Positions 35,701-50,700 of a stretch of 64,000 nucleotides of DNA are shown here, piece after piece; the stretch's first letter is position 1; the number at the start of each line of letters is the position of its first letter. This DNA is from Notospermus geniculatus (taxonomy: Eukaryota > Nemertea > Pilidiophora > Heteronemertea > Lineidae), in the NCBI GenBank assembly GCA_002633025.1, contig NMRB01000239.1, positions 152,318-216,317 of the forward strand, read 5' to 3'. Position numbers and translations under genes: made by a program. The notes under the pieces are model-generated. The model ran no database searches and was not told where the DNA came from. It saw nothing but the letters and a program-made list of their open reading frames with translations.

Positions 35701-38700
35701 TCATTGATTTGTATGTGTATTAGATTTTTCCGTCAGGGCCAAAGCCATAGCATTATTGGCCCTGGTAAGTATGGAGGAGGCCATCTCAAGCTACTCATGT
35801 TCCTCACTTGGATGGGGTCTTTTACTGCCCTTACAAAGACACAAGGTACAAGGCACCATGGCTTACTGTCCCATGCAACGGACTAAAGAGCCACAGGGAT
35901 GATAAATCCCATATGGTCTTGGATGGGGTCTTTTACTTGCCCTTGCAAGACACAAGCTACAAGTACCAAGGCTTACTGTCCCATGCGACAGACTGAATCA
36001 CTCATGTTTTGTCAGCGTCCTGAGATGCAGCTGACAGATCTCAAAAAGTTTTCGAACCCTTTTCTCATACAATTTTCCCTTCCCGCAGGCTCTAGAGGTG
36101 CGACTAGCTGACCTCGCCAAGGGGTTTGAAGATGCTACAATTGATAAGAACGACCAGGAAGACAAGACGATCAAGATGGACAAAATGTTGAAAACATCTG
36201 CTCGACTTAAAAAGGTGGGTTGGTTGAGTCCTAGATGGGGGAAACGGGAAAATGATTGTCGTTGTCACAGGTCTTCATGGACTTCGTTTCTCTCACTTCT
36301 TCTACCTGTGAAGATGGAGGTGGCAGATTAAAACCTGACCTATTTCTCTCTCGTTTTTCAGATCATAAAAGTTGAACACAAAAAGTTCCAACAGATATTC
36401 CGTTCGCTCTCCAAACGTGAGCAGTGTATCCCCGGCGCTGCGGCCATGGCGGCCGGCTTCCTGACCTATCTCGGTCCGTATCATTACACGTTCCGTCGTA
36501 TCTTACTGACGGTTCACTGGCCGCGGTGTCTCATTGAGAGGGGAATACCACTTGTTATTGACAGCATAAGTGCTCACCGAGGTAAGCAGTGTATTTATAT
36601 CATAATCTTCCATCATATGATGTCATCTGACATCATTCGAAGATGGCCATTGATGTTAAAGTGACGTCACTCAATTAAACTGTATTGTAAACCTGCCTCA
36701 ATTCTCATTCTGAAGCTTTTCAATTCCAGGTCGCGTCATCGAATGGTCTCTCGACGAACCCAGAGCAACGACGACTGGAGAACCAATGGATGCGGAGACG
36801 TTCTTCGGCGGCGAGTCCGGTGACGAAGTTGAGGACGAGGAGGAGGAGGCTTCGTCGACGGCGAGATCGGTTCCAGCGAAGAATGATGAGACTGGAGAAA
36901 TTGAGGAGGGCAAAGATGAGAAAACGGTGGGTGTTTTATTGAAGCGCTTGGCTGTCATTTCAAAATTTTTTGGCAGTGAGGTAAAATGGAGCCTAGTGGT
37001 TATCACGTCCGCTCTGCAAGTGGCAGGTCCCGGGTTCGATTCCTGCCCAGGCCATATGGGATAAATCATCCCTGGCTCTTCACGTCCATCGCATGGGACT
37101 ATAAGCCAGGGTGCCTTTTTTTCTTGTGCCTTGCAAGGGCAAGTAAAAGACCCCATCCAAGTGAGGAACATGAATAGCTTGAGATGACCTCTTCCATACT
37201 TACCAGGGCCGATAATGCTATGGCTTCAGCCCTGACGGAAACAAACAAATTCAAATGGATATCGTTTAATTTTGATTTGTTGATTTCTTCAGGATGAAGG
37301 GGAGCAAGAAAAAGACGGAAGCACGGAACAAAAGGAAGATGGCAGTGAAGAAAAGGCAGCCGAGGATTCTGAACAAAAAGAACGTGATTCGCCAAAATCC
37401 TCGCCGACACCGCCTGATGAGAAACCAGCCAATCAGCAAGAAGAGACGAAAGAGTCTGTTGATCCATTGGAGAAAGTCGCCGAGGAGCCAGAACCGTCCG
37501 AGTACGGCGGGAGTAACGTGTCGTTGCCGATGTTGACGGTGGAGGAGTATAACCAGTATGTAAGGAGTTTGATCATGGTCATCGTCGGAGAGGGCAAGCT
37601 TTATGAGTGGCTGAAGAATGGTGAGTTAACCCTCTTATTGCTGAGGCCCTTTCATCAAAGATGACTAAATCCTGTAATCGTGCAGAAACCCTGTCACATA
37701 GGTATTCATTGGAAAGTGCTCACTGAGAGCTTTCCAATGAATAAATATGTGATAGGTTTTGATGGCTTTCAAGAAGTTTTACATGTTTTTCAGGCTTTTT
37801 TACAAAAGTGGCCTTAGCAATGCTATAATGGTTTCATCGCTGTGGTTCTTTTTCCAGACCTTGGGCCGAGACAGATCGAGAATGCAGCTATGATCATGTC
37901 GTCGTGGCAACGACCTCCATTCCTGATTGACCCATGCAGCGAGGGCATGGATTGGCTACGATGGCTGAACAAGATGATGAATGATGCGGGGATTATCACA
38001 CTTGACATGGAAACAAGGTGGGCTGTAACATTAATCTTTCTACCAGATGAAATGTACTCATGTATGTGCAACTTTCAGTTTTTGTAGGCTGAAGGTCGCA
38101 TCTGAAGTCACGATCTTGGTTGAAGGTCACATGTCAAGTCATGACCTTGGTTTGAAGGTCACATATCAAGTCACGAACTGAGACCATTTCACCAACGTTT
38201 TTGTGTTTTATACTCTTTAGGGAACGAACTCAGAAATATTTTAGGTACCGGTATACTACAGGTTTTCAAAACTGCATGCCGAGCATGTCTGTCTCACTAG
38301 GTTTAGGGACAAAATCTACCTCCACTCACCCCAATATGCACATCTTTATTGGTTATAATCACCCTTTAAGACCAACTTGGCCAGTGGCTCCCCTACCCTG
38401 TCCACATCCTTACAGCATGTACATACATGTAGACATCTGAATTCTTAACGATTTTTTTGCTCTTTGGCAGATGGTATGTTATACTCACGGATGGTGGGAC
38501 ATTTAACGACATTTTTCTTAATTCACAAAAATCTTCTGATAATGATTCACTCTCATTTTGTGCACAGTGTGCGAGTATTTTTTTGATAGGTGCACATGTC
38601 TGTGTTAGCCCACCGAGGACTGGAAGGAAGTTGTCAAAAAACTCATTGAAAAGCCAGCGTACGATCTCAGTTTTGAAATCAGAATTGGTGGGGTGGGGGG

Positions 38701-41700
38701 TGGGGGTAATTACCATTCTTGAACACTTTTCTCACTTCCTGGTATACTACAACTAGTCCTTAGCGGGTTAATTCACTTTGATATCAATTAATAATGTTTG
38801 ATTTTAATAATGTAACTGTTTGATTTGAATATTTGAAGGGAATTTTGTCTGTCTTGACCTTAAAGGCACTCATCCATGTAAGAATTTTCTTGTGCAAGTT
38901 GGTTCTTGGCAGTTCTCTATCATTGGTGTCCTTATGACTTCCACCAAAACGAATGAAACCAATGACACAATTGAATACCGGTACCCATAGTTTTCTATGG
39001 GCGAGTTGCCCATAGAGAGCCGACTTGCGAGAGAAAATTCTCACATGGAACAGGGCCTTTACTTTCTGTTTGTGCATGCCTACTCATTGCATGTTGTCCT
39101 GTACGTGTGTTCGTTAACCTGGATTGCGTTATCCACTACGAGTTAGGCTACGGGTATACTGAACGTGATTCCTATGCGAATTTCGTAAGGCTTTGTTCTT
39201 TTCCGCCGCACTGCAAACAAACAAAGGCTCTCAAAGCATAAATCACATGTGTTGCCATGTCGCATGTGAAATTGCTTTCGGTATACCCGTAGCCTTACCA
39301 ATGAAAATTTGCCGATGATGCAGTCCTTTGTTTTCCGTTTGATCTAACACGTCCTAATCTGCATGTTTTGGTATTCAGTATGATCCCCTGCAAGATTGCA
39401 GATAAAGAGACCGTCTGGAGGTACAATACAATAGATGTCGTAGAAACACCCCCTCCCCTCCCCTCCCCTCCCCTCCCCTACGTAGTTTGTCTCCTCCATC
39501 CTTCCTACAGGTGCTGCTCCACCTGAGCGTTTTCTCTACAGCCAGCAGCACACCAGGTGATATCACATGCGATCTACTCACCACCAACCTTCTCACCGGC
39601 CACCACAGACTACCGTACTGTAAACCATGAAATTTTTGCGGCGCTAATTGTTCGCGATTTTCGTACTTCACAACTTTGCCAAGAATAAATTCTGCGATAA
39701 TGGCCCTTGGGCTTCAGAAAAGTTTAAGACCCAGCGATTTTCGCGCGATTTAAGTTCACGTTTTGACTCCTCATCGCGAAAATAAAACACTCGCGAAAAT
39801 TTCACGGTTTACAGTAGATGATATCGGCGTTGGTATTGTTTGACATTGGGTGAGCATCGTATGTGAGAAGATTCCACACATCGTTGCACAGCTGGTGTCA
39901 ACAGCTGATTTTGCTCGGTGGCGATCAGATCGGTTGTGATATCGCCTGGTGTGCTGCTGGCTTAAATGGCTCTCAATGGGCAATTCACATTGTTGGTGTC
40001 CTTAGGCTGACTTTACATCGGATGACACGCGACACGAACACGCAGGCGAACAATGGCTTCACAAAGGATTCATCCCCATGAAACCTTTGTTCGCCTGCGT
40101 GTTCGTGTAGCGTGTCATCCGATGTAAAGTCAGCCTTGGGGCTTATGCTGAGCCTAGTGACACAAAAGACTACCCATAGCTTTCTATGGTTGAATTGCCC
40201 ATTGAAAGCCAACTTGTGTTAGAAACCTCTCACGTGGAGGAGCACCTTAACTCCTCTGACTGTCTGCATGATTATTAGAATAATCTATGGACATCCTGTA
40301 GACTTTTAGTATTGATATTGTACCAGAGGCTTTGTTTCACGATGCTTGTTCCCGTTGTGACGTAGTGGGAAGAGTAGAGTTGTAGTGGTTGAATACAGCA
40401 TTTAGGAGGTTCTACGGGTATGATAGAGGGTAGAGCAGAGCTGTAGTGGTAGAGTGCTGGCACCTCAGGTGGGAGGTCAGGGTTCAAATTCAATATACCG
40501 GTATGAGCCGCTCCAGCAAAAGCAGGCACTTGTCGCAGGTGATCATCATTGGTCATCAGTTTACTCAACTATTATCACTGCTGTCCACTACTGTTGTCAA
40601 CCTGCAGAGACGTACATTTCTGCTATTGTGTTGTATGGCCGTTAACCCTTTCCTCGGTTGTGGCAAGCGCCAACTTTTGCTGGAGCAGATCACATATGGG
40701 ATACTAGTTACAGGCCCTATGAATTGTTTAAAAGCTGTCTACTGGCTGTTATTCCAAACTTTTGGACATAGGCCACAATTTAACTGCTTTTCCATTGAGT
40801 AAAAATAGCAATGAATCACAAAACATGTATCATTCGTTCGTTTATTTATTCATCCACTCATTCAATCCCTCACTCGTTCAATGTAGGTCTGACCCTCAAC
40901 TGTTGGTCACGATAGAGAAGTGTATAATCAAAGGCCGCCACGTCCTGCTCAAGAACTGTGCCGAGGAAATAGACAGCGATATCATGCCGTTGATATATCA
41001 CCGTAACTTCTGCTCCGAGGATGAAGAGAGTGAAGGTATGTCGATTTTTCTGACCTCTTGGTTCGAGTTTTGATGATCAAACCCACAACCTACAGCGCAA
41101 AGTCATCTTGGACCGGTGGGTGGGGATTGAACCCAGAACCTCAGACGTGACAAGTGTGATGTCTCCACTGCACCACTCTGAGTCTGGCAGCCCATCCCTG
41201 CACTTTGATTCCATGGTACTTCCTTTTTATTCCTGACGTTTATTTTCAGAACCTCGTATGATCCGATTCTGCGGCAGACGCATCCTCTGCCATCCAAAAT
41301 TCCGCCTTTTCCTCGCCACCAATCTACCAAAACCGAAAATGAGTCCAGACGTGGCGTCAACAACCGAAGTGATCAACTACGGCAGCTCGGCCGAGACGCT
41401 GATGGATGATCTGTTGACACGATCGTTCGCTCGTATTCGCCGGGAATTGTACTTGGAACGACGTCTGGCACTGCAGACGACTCAAGAGGTCAAAGGTCAG
41501 TATCATGATCCCATAATGCAACTGATTCAGTTGCCCTCTCTATCACATGAAGAACTGCGCCGACTCGGAACGAAGCCGAAACCTCAGCGGTGACAGGCCC
41601 AATGTTTCCACCGCGCCACTTCGACAGCCTGTTCATGATTCTTCATCTTTTTCCAGCCATGCTTGTCCAGATTGTTGCCTACATCAAACTCCAGATTTAC

Positions 41701-44700
41701 AAAAATGTCGACTCAAAGGTTCTCTGGAATGAATCGGACGTGGAGACGATCGCCACCACGATAGAGAAGAAAGACGAGGTGAGTATCTCCTCCGAGGGGG
41801 ACTTCATACTTGTTCTCCGTGGGTGTCATCACGTCATCTTGGTTACCTTTAGTGACCAGTGGGACTCCCCGACTCTCTGTCACCAGACTAAGACTGGTCA
41901 CGTTGTCCACTGGGTCAGGACGAAGTTCTGCATTGGATGAACACCGATATTGTCATATTTTTCGTTCCAGTGTTACGGAACATGGAAAAACGCCCAAAGT
42001 GTCCTCCATGATATTGATCAGCTGAGAGACGAGCTCTTCCCGATCGCTCGACGTGGCGCCACCTTGTACACCGTCATAAGAAGCTTGCCGAGTATTCGCC
42101 AAGAATACCAGTTCACGCTCGATTACTTCCTGAAATTATTCGATGAGGCAGTAGGAGCGGAACCACCACCAGAATTTTATCATAAAGTAGCCGAGGTCAG
42201 TATTTTGTGGCTTAACCCTAGGGCTGTCAGAGTGGTGCAGTGGAAACTGAATCACCCGTCACCGCTAAGATTGTGGGTTCAATTCCCTTGGACTCACTAC
42301 TCATGTGATAGTATTGTCTAAAGAGCCAATAATGAGCCAAATTCAAGCCCATGGCTCTCAATTCAGTTAGTATTTCAAAACAACCCTAGGCCTGACCCAC
42401 TTCTTTTGTGAATTTCAGGTCGGGGAAGATGTCAGCCTACTCGATACGCCAACAGTTGCTAAACGACGTACGACGCTCGAGGATGGCGACAGGGAGAGAA
42501 CAGGCAGCCTCGCCAAGCAGCGAGAAGATACAGAGGTGGCGGACGATGTGGTAGAGGATGATGGCGAACCCGAAGGAGGTGAGATTTGAAATTAACGGAG
42601 AGAAGTTCATGGCATTTTCTTTAACTCATCTGCCCCCAGGTTTGAGCAGACGGTATCTTCTGCTGAAGTTTTCTAAAAGCCATGGAAATGAATTGGAAAA
42701 TATTTGAAGAAGAATTCTTCAGATGGTTCACAGGAACAACCTTTCTTCAAATATTTTTCAATCAACAGCATAGGATGTGAGAAAACTTTGACAGAAGATG
42801 CCGTCTGCTGGACTCTGGTGGCAGATGACTTTGATGTAGTTTGTCTTGTGCCTGCTTGATCCTTGTTTCATTGTTTTCATGCTAGATGTTCGTTGTAGCT
42901 TTTACTGTGATTCGAATTTTGGGAGATTTTCCTTGCGTGAACTCTGCCTGATTTCTCAAGTTCTGTCATTGTATCTCTAGATGTTCACAGACTGTCGCCT
43001 AGCAAACCAGCTCAACCCGAAGACGGTACGCAACACGAGTGAACAAAACCCACCCACCCACTCACTCACCCACCCGCACCACCATTCTATTTCTACACAC
43101 AACTACACATTTGAGGCAGAATTTTGTACAAAACATGCAAACATCTTAATAGTTTACCATCAGTGAACACGGTGTGTGGGTACATAGAAGTATTTGGGGG
43201 GAAAGTTGTCACCTTGCATGAGTCTTTCACACAACTTATCTGCCACCAGAGTCCAGCAGACGGCATCTTCTGTCAAAGATTTTTCACATCCTGTGGTATT
43301 GATTGACCAAAATTTCAAGAAAGGTTGTTCCTGTCAACAATCTGAAGAATGTTTCTTCAAATTTTTTCGAATTCATTTCCAAAGCTTTTAGGAAATGTCA
43401 ACACAAGATATCGTCTGCTCAAACCTGGGGCCCGATGAGTTTTAATTGCATGCTTCCACCCTCACGGTGAAGGCCAATCCTTCATTCATATAGCCCGTTC
43501 TCAAATTGACTTAACAACAAAGATCTGCACACTTCCGGCGAAATCTCAACCATAACCTCGGTCTGAAACTGAATGACGTGATGCAGACAACCCCATGACA
43601 GTGACTTCAAAGGCATTGTGTCAGAGTCAACCATAGCTGAATCATGGACTCTGTCACGTCACCCGATTTGAGATCGAGGTTCTGACCAAGAAATTTGGGA
43701 AATAGGAAAAACCATTCACGGTTGACCATGAATTTTAATCTGGAAGGGCCAGGGTAGGCCCCTCTTTCACTGGGTCCTGGCTGTCACATCCATTCAATCA
43801 GTTTTTCAAGGGTTCAGATGGAAAAGAGAGGGAGCAAATTTCAGTCAAGGGTCCCAATAAGAAATCTCAAATGTTATTTGCAGGTGAAGCTTCGTTCATT
43901 CAAGCGATAACGTCTGCACGGGAGGCGGAGAGCCGCAGTCAGGTGATCAACCAGATACGAGGTCATCGCACCAGCGTCGTGAAAAGCGAATTCCATGTCT
44001 CCGACGACGTCGTCCACAAACTTCAAAAAGAGGCTACTGTCGAGGCACGAGATTTCTCCCCGTCTGACCCATCTGGAGTCTTCCCTGCTCTGCCGTCAGA
44101 GGGCGTCGAGTATACGAATCTGTCGTATAATCAGATTAAACAGATCGTCGATAACTTGACGACAACCATTTACGAGAAAATCAAGCAGTAAGTTTACCAG
44201 TTAAGCATTGTGGGAAAAATAGCACACCGCAAAAATTCTTCACCAAGTTCACAAAGGAATCAGATGGCCACGGACAGATCGGGGGGTTCAGGACCCCTAC
44301 TCCTACCCTTACCCCTACCCCTACCCTTACCCTTTAGTTGACATCAAAATTCTGTCTTTGTTGATTTCAGGAGCTTGTATGAAGAAGATCGTCTGCTGTT
44401 TGCGACCATGATGTGTCTAAACATCCAGGCTGAAAAAGACGACCAGATCCCGGAGAGCGAGGTTTCCCTCCTGACGCAGGGCAACCCCGGTCTAAACATC
44501 CAGCTTACCCTGGCCGATTTCAACTGCGAGGCCCCCGTTCCAAAATGGCTGCCGTCCGAGCGCTGGGATGAGCTGCTCGCGTTGTCGGTTCTGCCCGGTG
44601 CTCTTGCGAATATGTGCGTCAACGTCGCTGATGATTCTGAGAAGTGGATGACGTGGTATCAGTCGCAGGAACCGGAGAACGAGCCGATGCCTCTGCCGCC

Positions 44701-47700
44701 GGTGCTGAAGACGCCGCCCACACAAGATAAAGGTTAGTTTGGTGTTATATCATTGCTGTTGTGGTTAGTTACCTGAATGGCTCTGAGTTATGATGTCAGT
44801 TATGAGCTGTCAGAGTGGTGCAGTGGAAAATCAATGCCTGCCACCGCTGAAGATCCAGGTTTGATCCCCAGTCAAAACCATTCTTCATGTGATAGAGAGG
44901 GCAAGTCTCTTTGATTGTACAGGTTTTTTCTTCGCCACTCCGGTTTCCTCCTGCAGTTTGCTAGATGATGTACAGAAAATGATTGTGGCAGTTGTTAGGG
45001 ATAATAGTCATGAAAAAAGGTACCAATTTTTGTCGGGTGTTTTTTCAGATGGTGACGCCACCTCCAGGCGAAGTACAAGCCCCGAGTCCAACCAGTTATC
45101 CGACCTTCATCAACTGATCATCATACGTATGCTCCGCCCAGACCGCCTTCCACTCGCCATGTCAAAATACGTCACCCGCTATCTTGGCCTGGCGCCGCAG
45201 CCGGCACCGACACTTCACGATATCATGGAGAGCATGGGTAATCATCATTACGGTATCCTGGTCCTGCTGCCGCCGGGTGCGGCGAGTTCATCACAGCAGA
45301 CGCTCTCGAGTATCAAGATGACAAAGGATCCTGTGCAGACCATCAATGAGCTGGCGGAGGTAAGTTCGGAAATTTCTGATTCATAGTCTTCTCCAGCTAT
45401 GTTGTGTCAAATATTTGATAAAATCTCTCTCAGATCAATAAAATGAACAACCTTCCTTCAAAATTTTTTGGAAGGAGCTGTGAATTTGACAAATATTTGA
45501 TGAAATATCCCTCAATTTACTAAAATGTACAACCTTTCTTCAAATTTTTTTGAAAAAGCAGTGAATTTGACAAATATTTGATGAAATCTCCATCTGTTTA
45601 CTAAAGTGAAGAACCTTTCTTCAAATTTTTTCTCCAGAACCTTGGCATCACCGTCGAGAACATCAAAATGAGTGAAGGTTGTGAGCTCCAGGCCGATATT
45701 GCCATCGACCAGGCGGAGAAGAACGATGGCTGGGTCCTGATCGAGGATCTTCATCTTGCTCCAGAAAAATTCTTCCCAATTTTGAATTATAATTTGATCC
45801 GCGTGATGAAGGGTCGAGGTGAGTTTGTGGTATTATATTGTATTAGATAGATATTTCCATCAGGGCTGAAGCCATAGCATCTTCTATTGTCAGACATATG
45901 GTTGGATTTTGTCCATAAAATTGACTATTGCCAAGTCTAATGTGGATTTTATCTCCAATCAACAGCTCGACTGGATGAAGAAAAACGCAGCCAGAGCAAG
46001 TTCTGTATCTGGGTGACCAGTGAGCCGAGCGAGAGGGTCCCAGAGTTCATGTTGAAGCGACTCCATAAACTTTCCTGGGATAACGTCACCTTGGACCTGA
46101 TCAAGGAGGACGCCGCGAATGGTGGAATGCAGCAAGCCGAGGGTGAAGGGGACGCAGGGTCACAGGGACAGCAGTCGTACGGTGGCGGTGGAGGAACCGC
46201 TGGTGATGAGGGTCCGTCGGAACCAGAGATACTGGAATACGCCCCGGCAAAAACTGTCCTGAGCACGGGTAAGCAAGCAGTGAAGGACGTGAACTAAAGA
46301 TCCGTGTCCTCTACAGCGGAGTCCGCCGCGGTTTGCGGCGAGTGGGGTGGTTTTCATTTTTCACATGGGCTGGCTCTCAATGGACAATACGCCGAGGCCG
46401 ATGACACAAACAACTGTCCTCAGTTTTCTACGAATGAGTTGTCCATAGAGAACCAAATTGTTTGAGAAAACTCTCGTGTGGAGCAACACCATTTAGAGAT
46501 GTAGGAAGCTGAGCTCCTGGTACTGGTCACCTTACTTCCTCACTCCCCGCCCCGAATTCTCCTGTTCCATGATTTCAAAATCTTTTTTTCGCCTATTTCA
46601 GCCATATCTGCAGCCCTTCGATCGATTTCGCCCAAGTTGGTAGAAAAACTCCAGGAGATGGCAAACGCACAGAAAATCGCTCCGTACATCTACGGTTTGT
46701 CCGTCTGTCAGGGCGTCCTGCAGGCTCGTCAGGTGTTCGGCTGCCGGGGGATGTCGCAGTGGTCGCCGTTCAACGCCGTCCACTTACAACAGAGTATTGA
46801 GATTCTGCTGAAGAGTTTGCCGGTCGGAGAAGAGGAGGAACTGAGTAGTGAGAAAGTCTGTGCTAATCTGTCAAAGGTTGGTTCCCGTTTCTGCTCCTAA
46901 AAATAGACCAGTCTTTGAAGATACTGCTGGAAGCCGAACACCAAATACGGCATGTTTATTTTATTGTTACCGGTATCTAATAACTAGGCCTAGCAGAGCA
47001 CCTCATGATCTGAAAAAAGTTATCTCAACAACTCCACATTTCAGATTGTCTCTTATGTGTACGGAAATGTCGTCAGCTACGATTGGGACCGCGATTACGT
47101 CACCGCCATCTTGAATTACATCATGAGTCACGTCGAGAATCCGTCAATCACTCTTGGCAGCATGGAGATTCCGATTCCGCCAGCAAATATTGGTACGATT
47201 GAATTTCTGTCTAAAAAATATTCGTAAATCAGTGAATTAAAGCATTTGCTCCCAGGTGGGGCTGAGCTGAGCCGAGAGTTTTGATCCTGGGGCCTCTAGG
47301 ACCAAAGTTGTTGCCAGGAATTCCATTACTTGAGTTCAACTCCAACTTTCTCTCGTTTCCAGAAGTGACAGAATTTGGCAGTTGGTTTGAGGAACAAATG
47401 AAGAATAAAGACATGGACTCCGCTGGTGCTCTAGACCTCCCAGTGGATGTGGAACGAATTTACAATGAAGCAAGGTACGTATTTTACTCACCTGCCCCCA
47501 GAGACCAGCAGACGACATCTTCTGTCAAAGTTTTCTCACATCCTATGGGTGTTGATTGAAAAATATTTGAAGAAAAGTTGTTCCTATCAACCATCAGAAG
47601 AATGTTTACCGTTATTTCCCATTTTCCTTACAGTTCCCATGCCTTCATTGAACACCTCGATCGCCTGTACGAGACATCCCATATGGACACCGGCGATGTC

Positions 47701-50700
47701 GCGCCAGTGCCGTTCGCCGACCTCAGCATGTTCCGTCTCCGTTCAGCTCTCGAGCTCTGCACCGAGAATCTACCGCCATTGTTAGAACTTGGCGATGAAT
47801 CGAAACTTTCCGTCGAGGAGAACTATAACTTCCCGTATCACTGTCCGAGCGTTTTGAGCTTCTCAACGGCGACGAGTGTCATGATGCCAGAATCCATCGG
47901 ATACGTTCTGCTCCAGGTGAGAACTGTCAACTTCTCTGCGGTGGTTGGTGAGAAGATCATGGCGAGCAGATCGGCTTGCGATATCACCTAAAATAATGTT
48001 ATCTCTTTGTCTTCCAGGAATGTCTCTGGTTGAATTCTCTCCTATGTCACGTCCGTCAAAACATCTTTGAGCTCCAGCAATGCCTGTTGACCGGTCCTGA
48101 CTCAATCCCGCCAAAACTACAGCAGACGGCTAAAAGTATACAGCAAGAAAACGTGCCGACGACCTGGGTGCATCCAAACTGCCAACCTTGTACCCATACG
48201 CTGCTAACCTGGCTCACAGGTATGTGCTGGCGAATTCGTGTCATCCACTACCAGTCATCAGTACAGAGGAGCCTTGATAGCCAAGTGGTTATCATGTCTG
48301 CTTGGCAAGCGGCAGGTCCCGGGTTCAAATCCAGCCCGGGGCCATATAGGATAAATCATCCCTGGCTCTTCATGTCCATCGCATGGGACAGTAAGCCATG
48401 GTGCCTTGTACCTTGTGTCTTTGCAAGGGCAAGTAAAAGACCCCATCCAAGTGAGGAACATGAGTAGCTTGAGATGGCCTCTTTCGTACTCACCAGGGAA
48501 AATAATGCTTTGGTTTTGGCCCTGACGGAAAAACAAGTACAAATACAAATAAGGGGTTGGGGCAAAGTTTGTCACACGTCAGTAGAGTGTGTTCTGCCCC
48601 TCCCTTCCAGCGGAGAAGAGGGCCTGTTTATCAGAGTGGAAGTAAACAACTCAAATTTTTCTTCAGATTTGAAGAAACGTTACGACCAGATGTACAAATG
48701 GGTCAAGAATGGAATGGTGCCGATGTTGAACAACGGGCTTACGCCAGCGCCACGAGGACAAGTTAGATCCGTCTGGTTGGGTGGACTCGTCAATCCACAG
48801 GCTTTATTCATGGCTCTGAGGCAGGAGAAGGCTGTGCTGAGTGATTGCCTGATTGATGAGGTAAATAATGTAGCAGGAAACCGGATTCCCCGGCAAAAAC
48901 CAACATGCCGTGTTAGTGCTTAAAGCGGACTATTCGTGCCGAGTCAAAGATTCCACAGAACCATTTCCGGAGCGGCCGCCGCAATGCATATACCGGTACC
49001 AGTTGTTGTTACGAATAAAACGGGACGTTTTATTATTTTGGGTTCACTTTGGACAGACGCGAACAATCCGCTTTTAGAGGAAAGTGAAACCTCAGTGAAA
49101 ACGTATGATGTGGAGGCGAGATCACCCTCACGACCACATAAAGCCAATGGAATGACCGGGGATTGAAAAAGGAGTTACAAGATGTATTTCAGGGGTGGGG
49201 GTAAGAAGAGGGTCTTTTCAATTATTTTTTTGTTTGCAGGTGGTTCTGGTTTGTGACGTCAGCAGTCGAGCAAAGAGTCCTGAACTTGAAGAAGACGAGG
49301 CCGGTGTCGTCATCAAGGAATTGAACCTCCAAGGTGCATCATGGGATAGCGAAGCGAATTGCCTGGCGAAGGCCGAGTAAGTTTCATTTCCTCCTCAATC
49401 ACCAGCTGGAGAGGAGAATTTATCATACAGGATTCTTCAGAGGCTGTCGTTCTGTATTGTGCTCACTTGATTGTGATCACTTAGCAGATATTTCCTGTTG
49501 CCTTTCCATTTTACCCCTTCCCTAAAAATCAGAAGGTAATAAACCAACTTTTCTTCCATCTTTTTCAGAAATGATATGAATTCAATGCCTCCAGTTCATG
49601 TTCAAGCCGTCACAAAGTCACAAGATCCGACAAGTCAAGATGAAACCCAGAAATACGACTGCCCTGTCTTCATGAACAAGGCCCGACAAGTGTGCTCACT
49701 TGTGCTACCGTTACCGTCCGACCAGCCAGTCTCGTCGTGGACAAGGTCTGGTACTGCACTTATCATCGACGCTGGTACGTATTCAGTTCGCTCCGAGTGT
49801 TGCTGTTTTCAAGTGGTGGGGATTTTTGAGTCGCATCTGTTCCAACTGTGTGCTCGATACAGCTTTTGAAGATGATTCTCTAACATTTTTACAGGTATCC
49901 CAGAAGGCAGCACAAGAAGGACCAAGGCCCACCGCACAATGAAACAAGCGCAATTGGCGATTTCGCCAAGGATTGTCGATTTTGAATCAGAACGAGGCTC
50001 GACTGCTTCTCCGCTGATCGTCGAAAAGGAGGTGGATAAATCATCACCGTCGAACCTAACGGCATCGCAGCAGTACTCATCGCAGCAGTCGCAGATGTCT
50101 GCAAAGCCGTTCACGCCAAAAGCGTCGCCACATCCGCCGAGTTTACGGTTGGAGAGGGACGAGAAACATATTGAGGATGAGGGGGCCTCAAAGGACAAGT
50201 ATGCTTCAAAAGAATCTGTGTTGACGGACACGAGCGCCCGCTCGGAGAAGTCTGAAAGATATGCGTCGAAGCAGAGTTTGGCGAAGTCTGAAACGACGAA
50301 GTATTCAGAGTCTTTCGAAACGGAGAGCAAGACGGATAAAACGGAGAGCAAGGTGGATAAGCAGAGTCGTATTTCCGAGAGGGGCGAGGACGACGCACGA
50401 TCGCAGAGATCGCAAGGGTCACATCGCAGCGAGACAGCATCGCGAGCGTCGAAACGGAGTGATGTTTCCAGAGGGTCGAAGAGAAGTGAGAGGTCAAAGG
50501 TCACTGATGCGGACAAAAGTCGGTATTCTGCCCGGCAGTCGGAGCTGGGTTCATCTCTGAGTCCAAAAGGGAAGGCGTCGCCTGCGGTTCGGGGATCCCC
50601 GGTTGGATCTGACAGTAAACGTTCACCACCGGTGTCATCACGTACGCAATCCCCGGCCCAGAAATCGCAAACCAAATCCCCGGCGCAGAAATCACGGACC

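Larger units (their letters stand above)
38018..40886 (+). other. Largest intron of the dynein gene (2.9 kb)
   Basis: The intron between exons 59 and 60 has donor GTGGGC and acceptor ATGTAG. It holds a 36-bp tandem GAAGGTCACAT repeat (38090-38180), at least six MITEs, a CCCCT run and two small hairpins. No coding sequence is seen. Confidence 0.75.
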
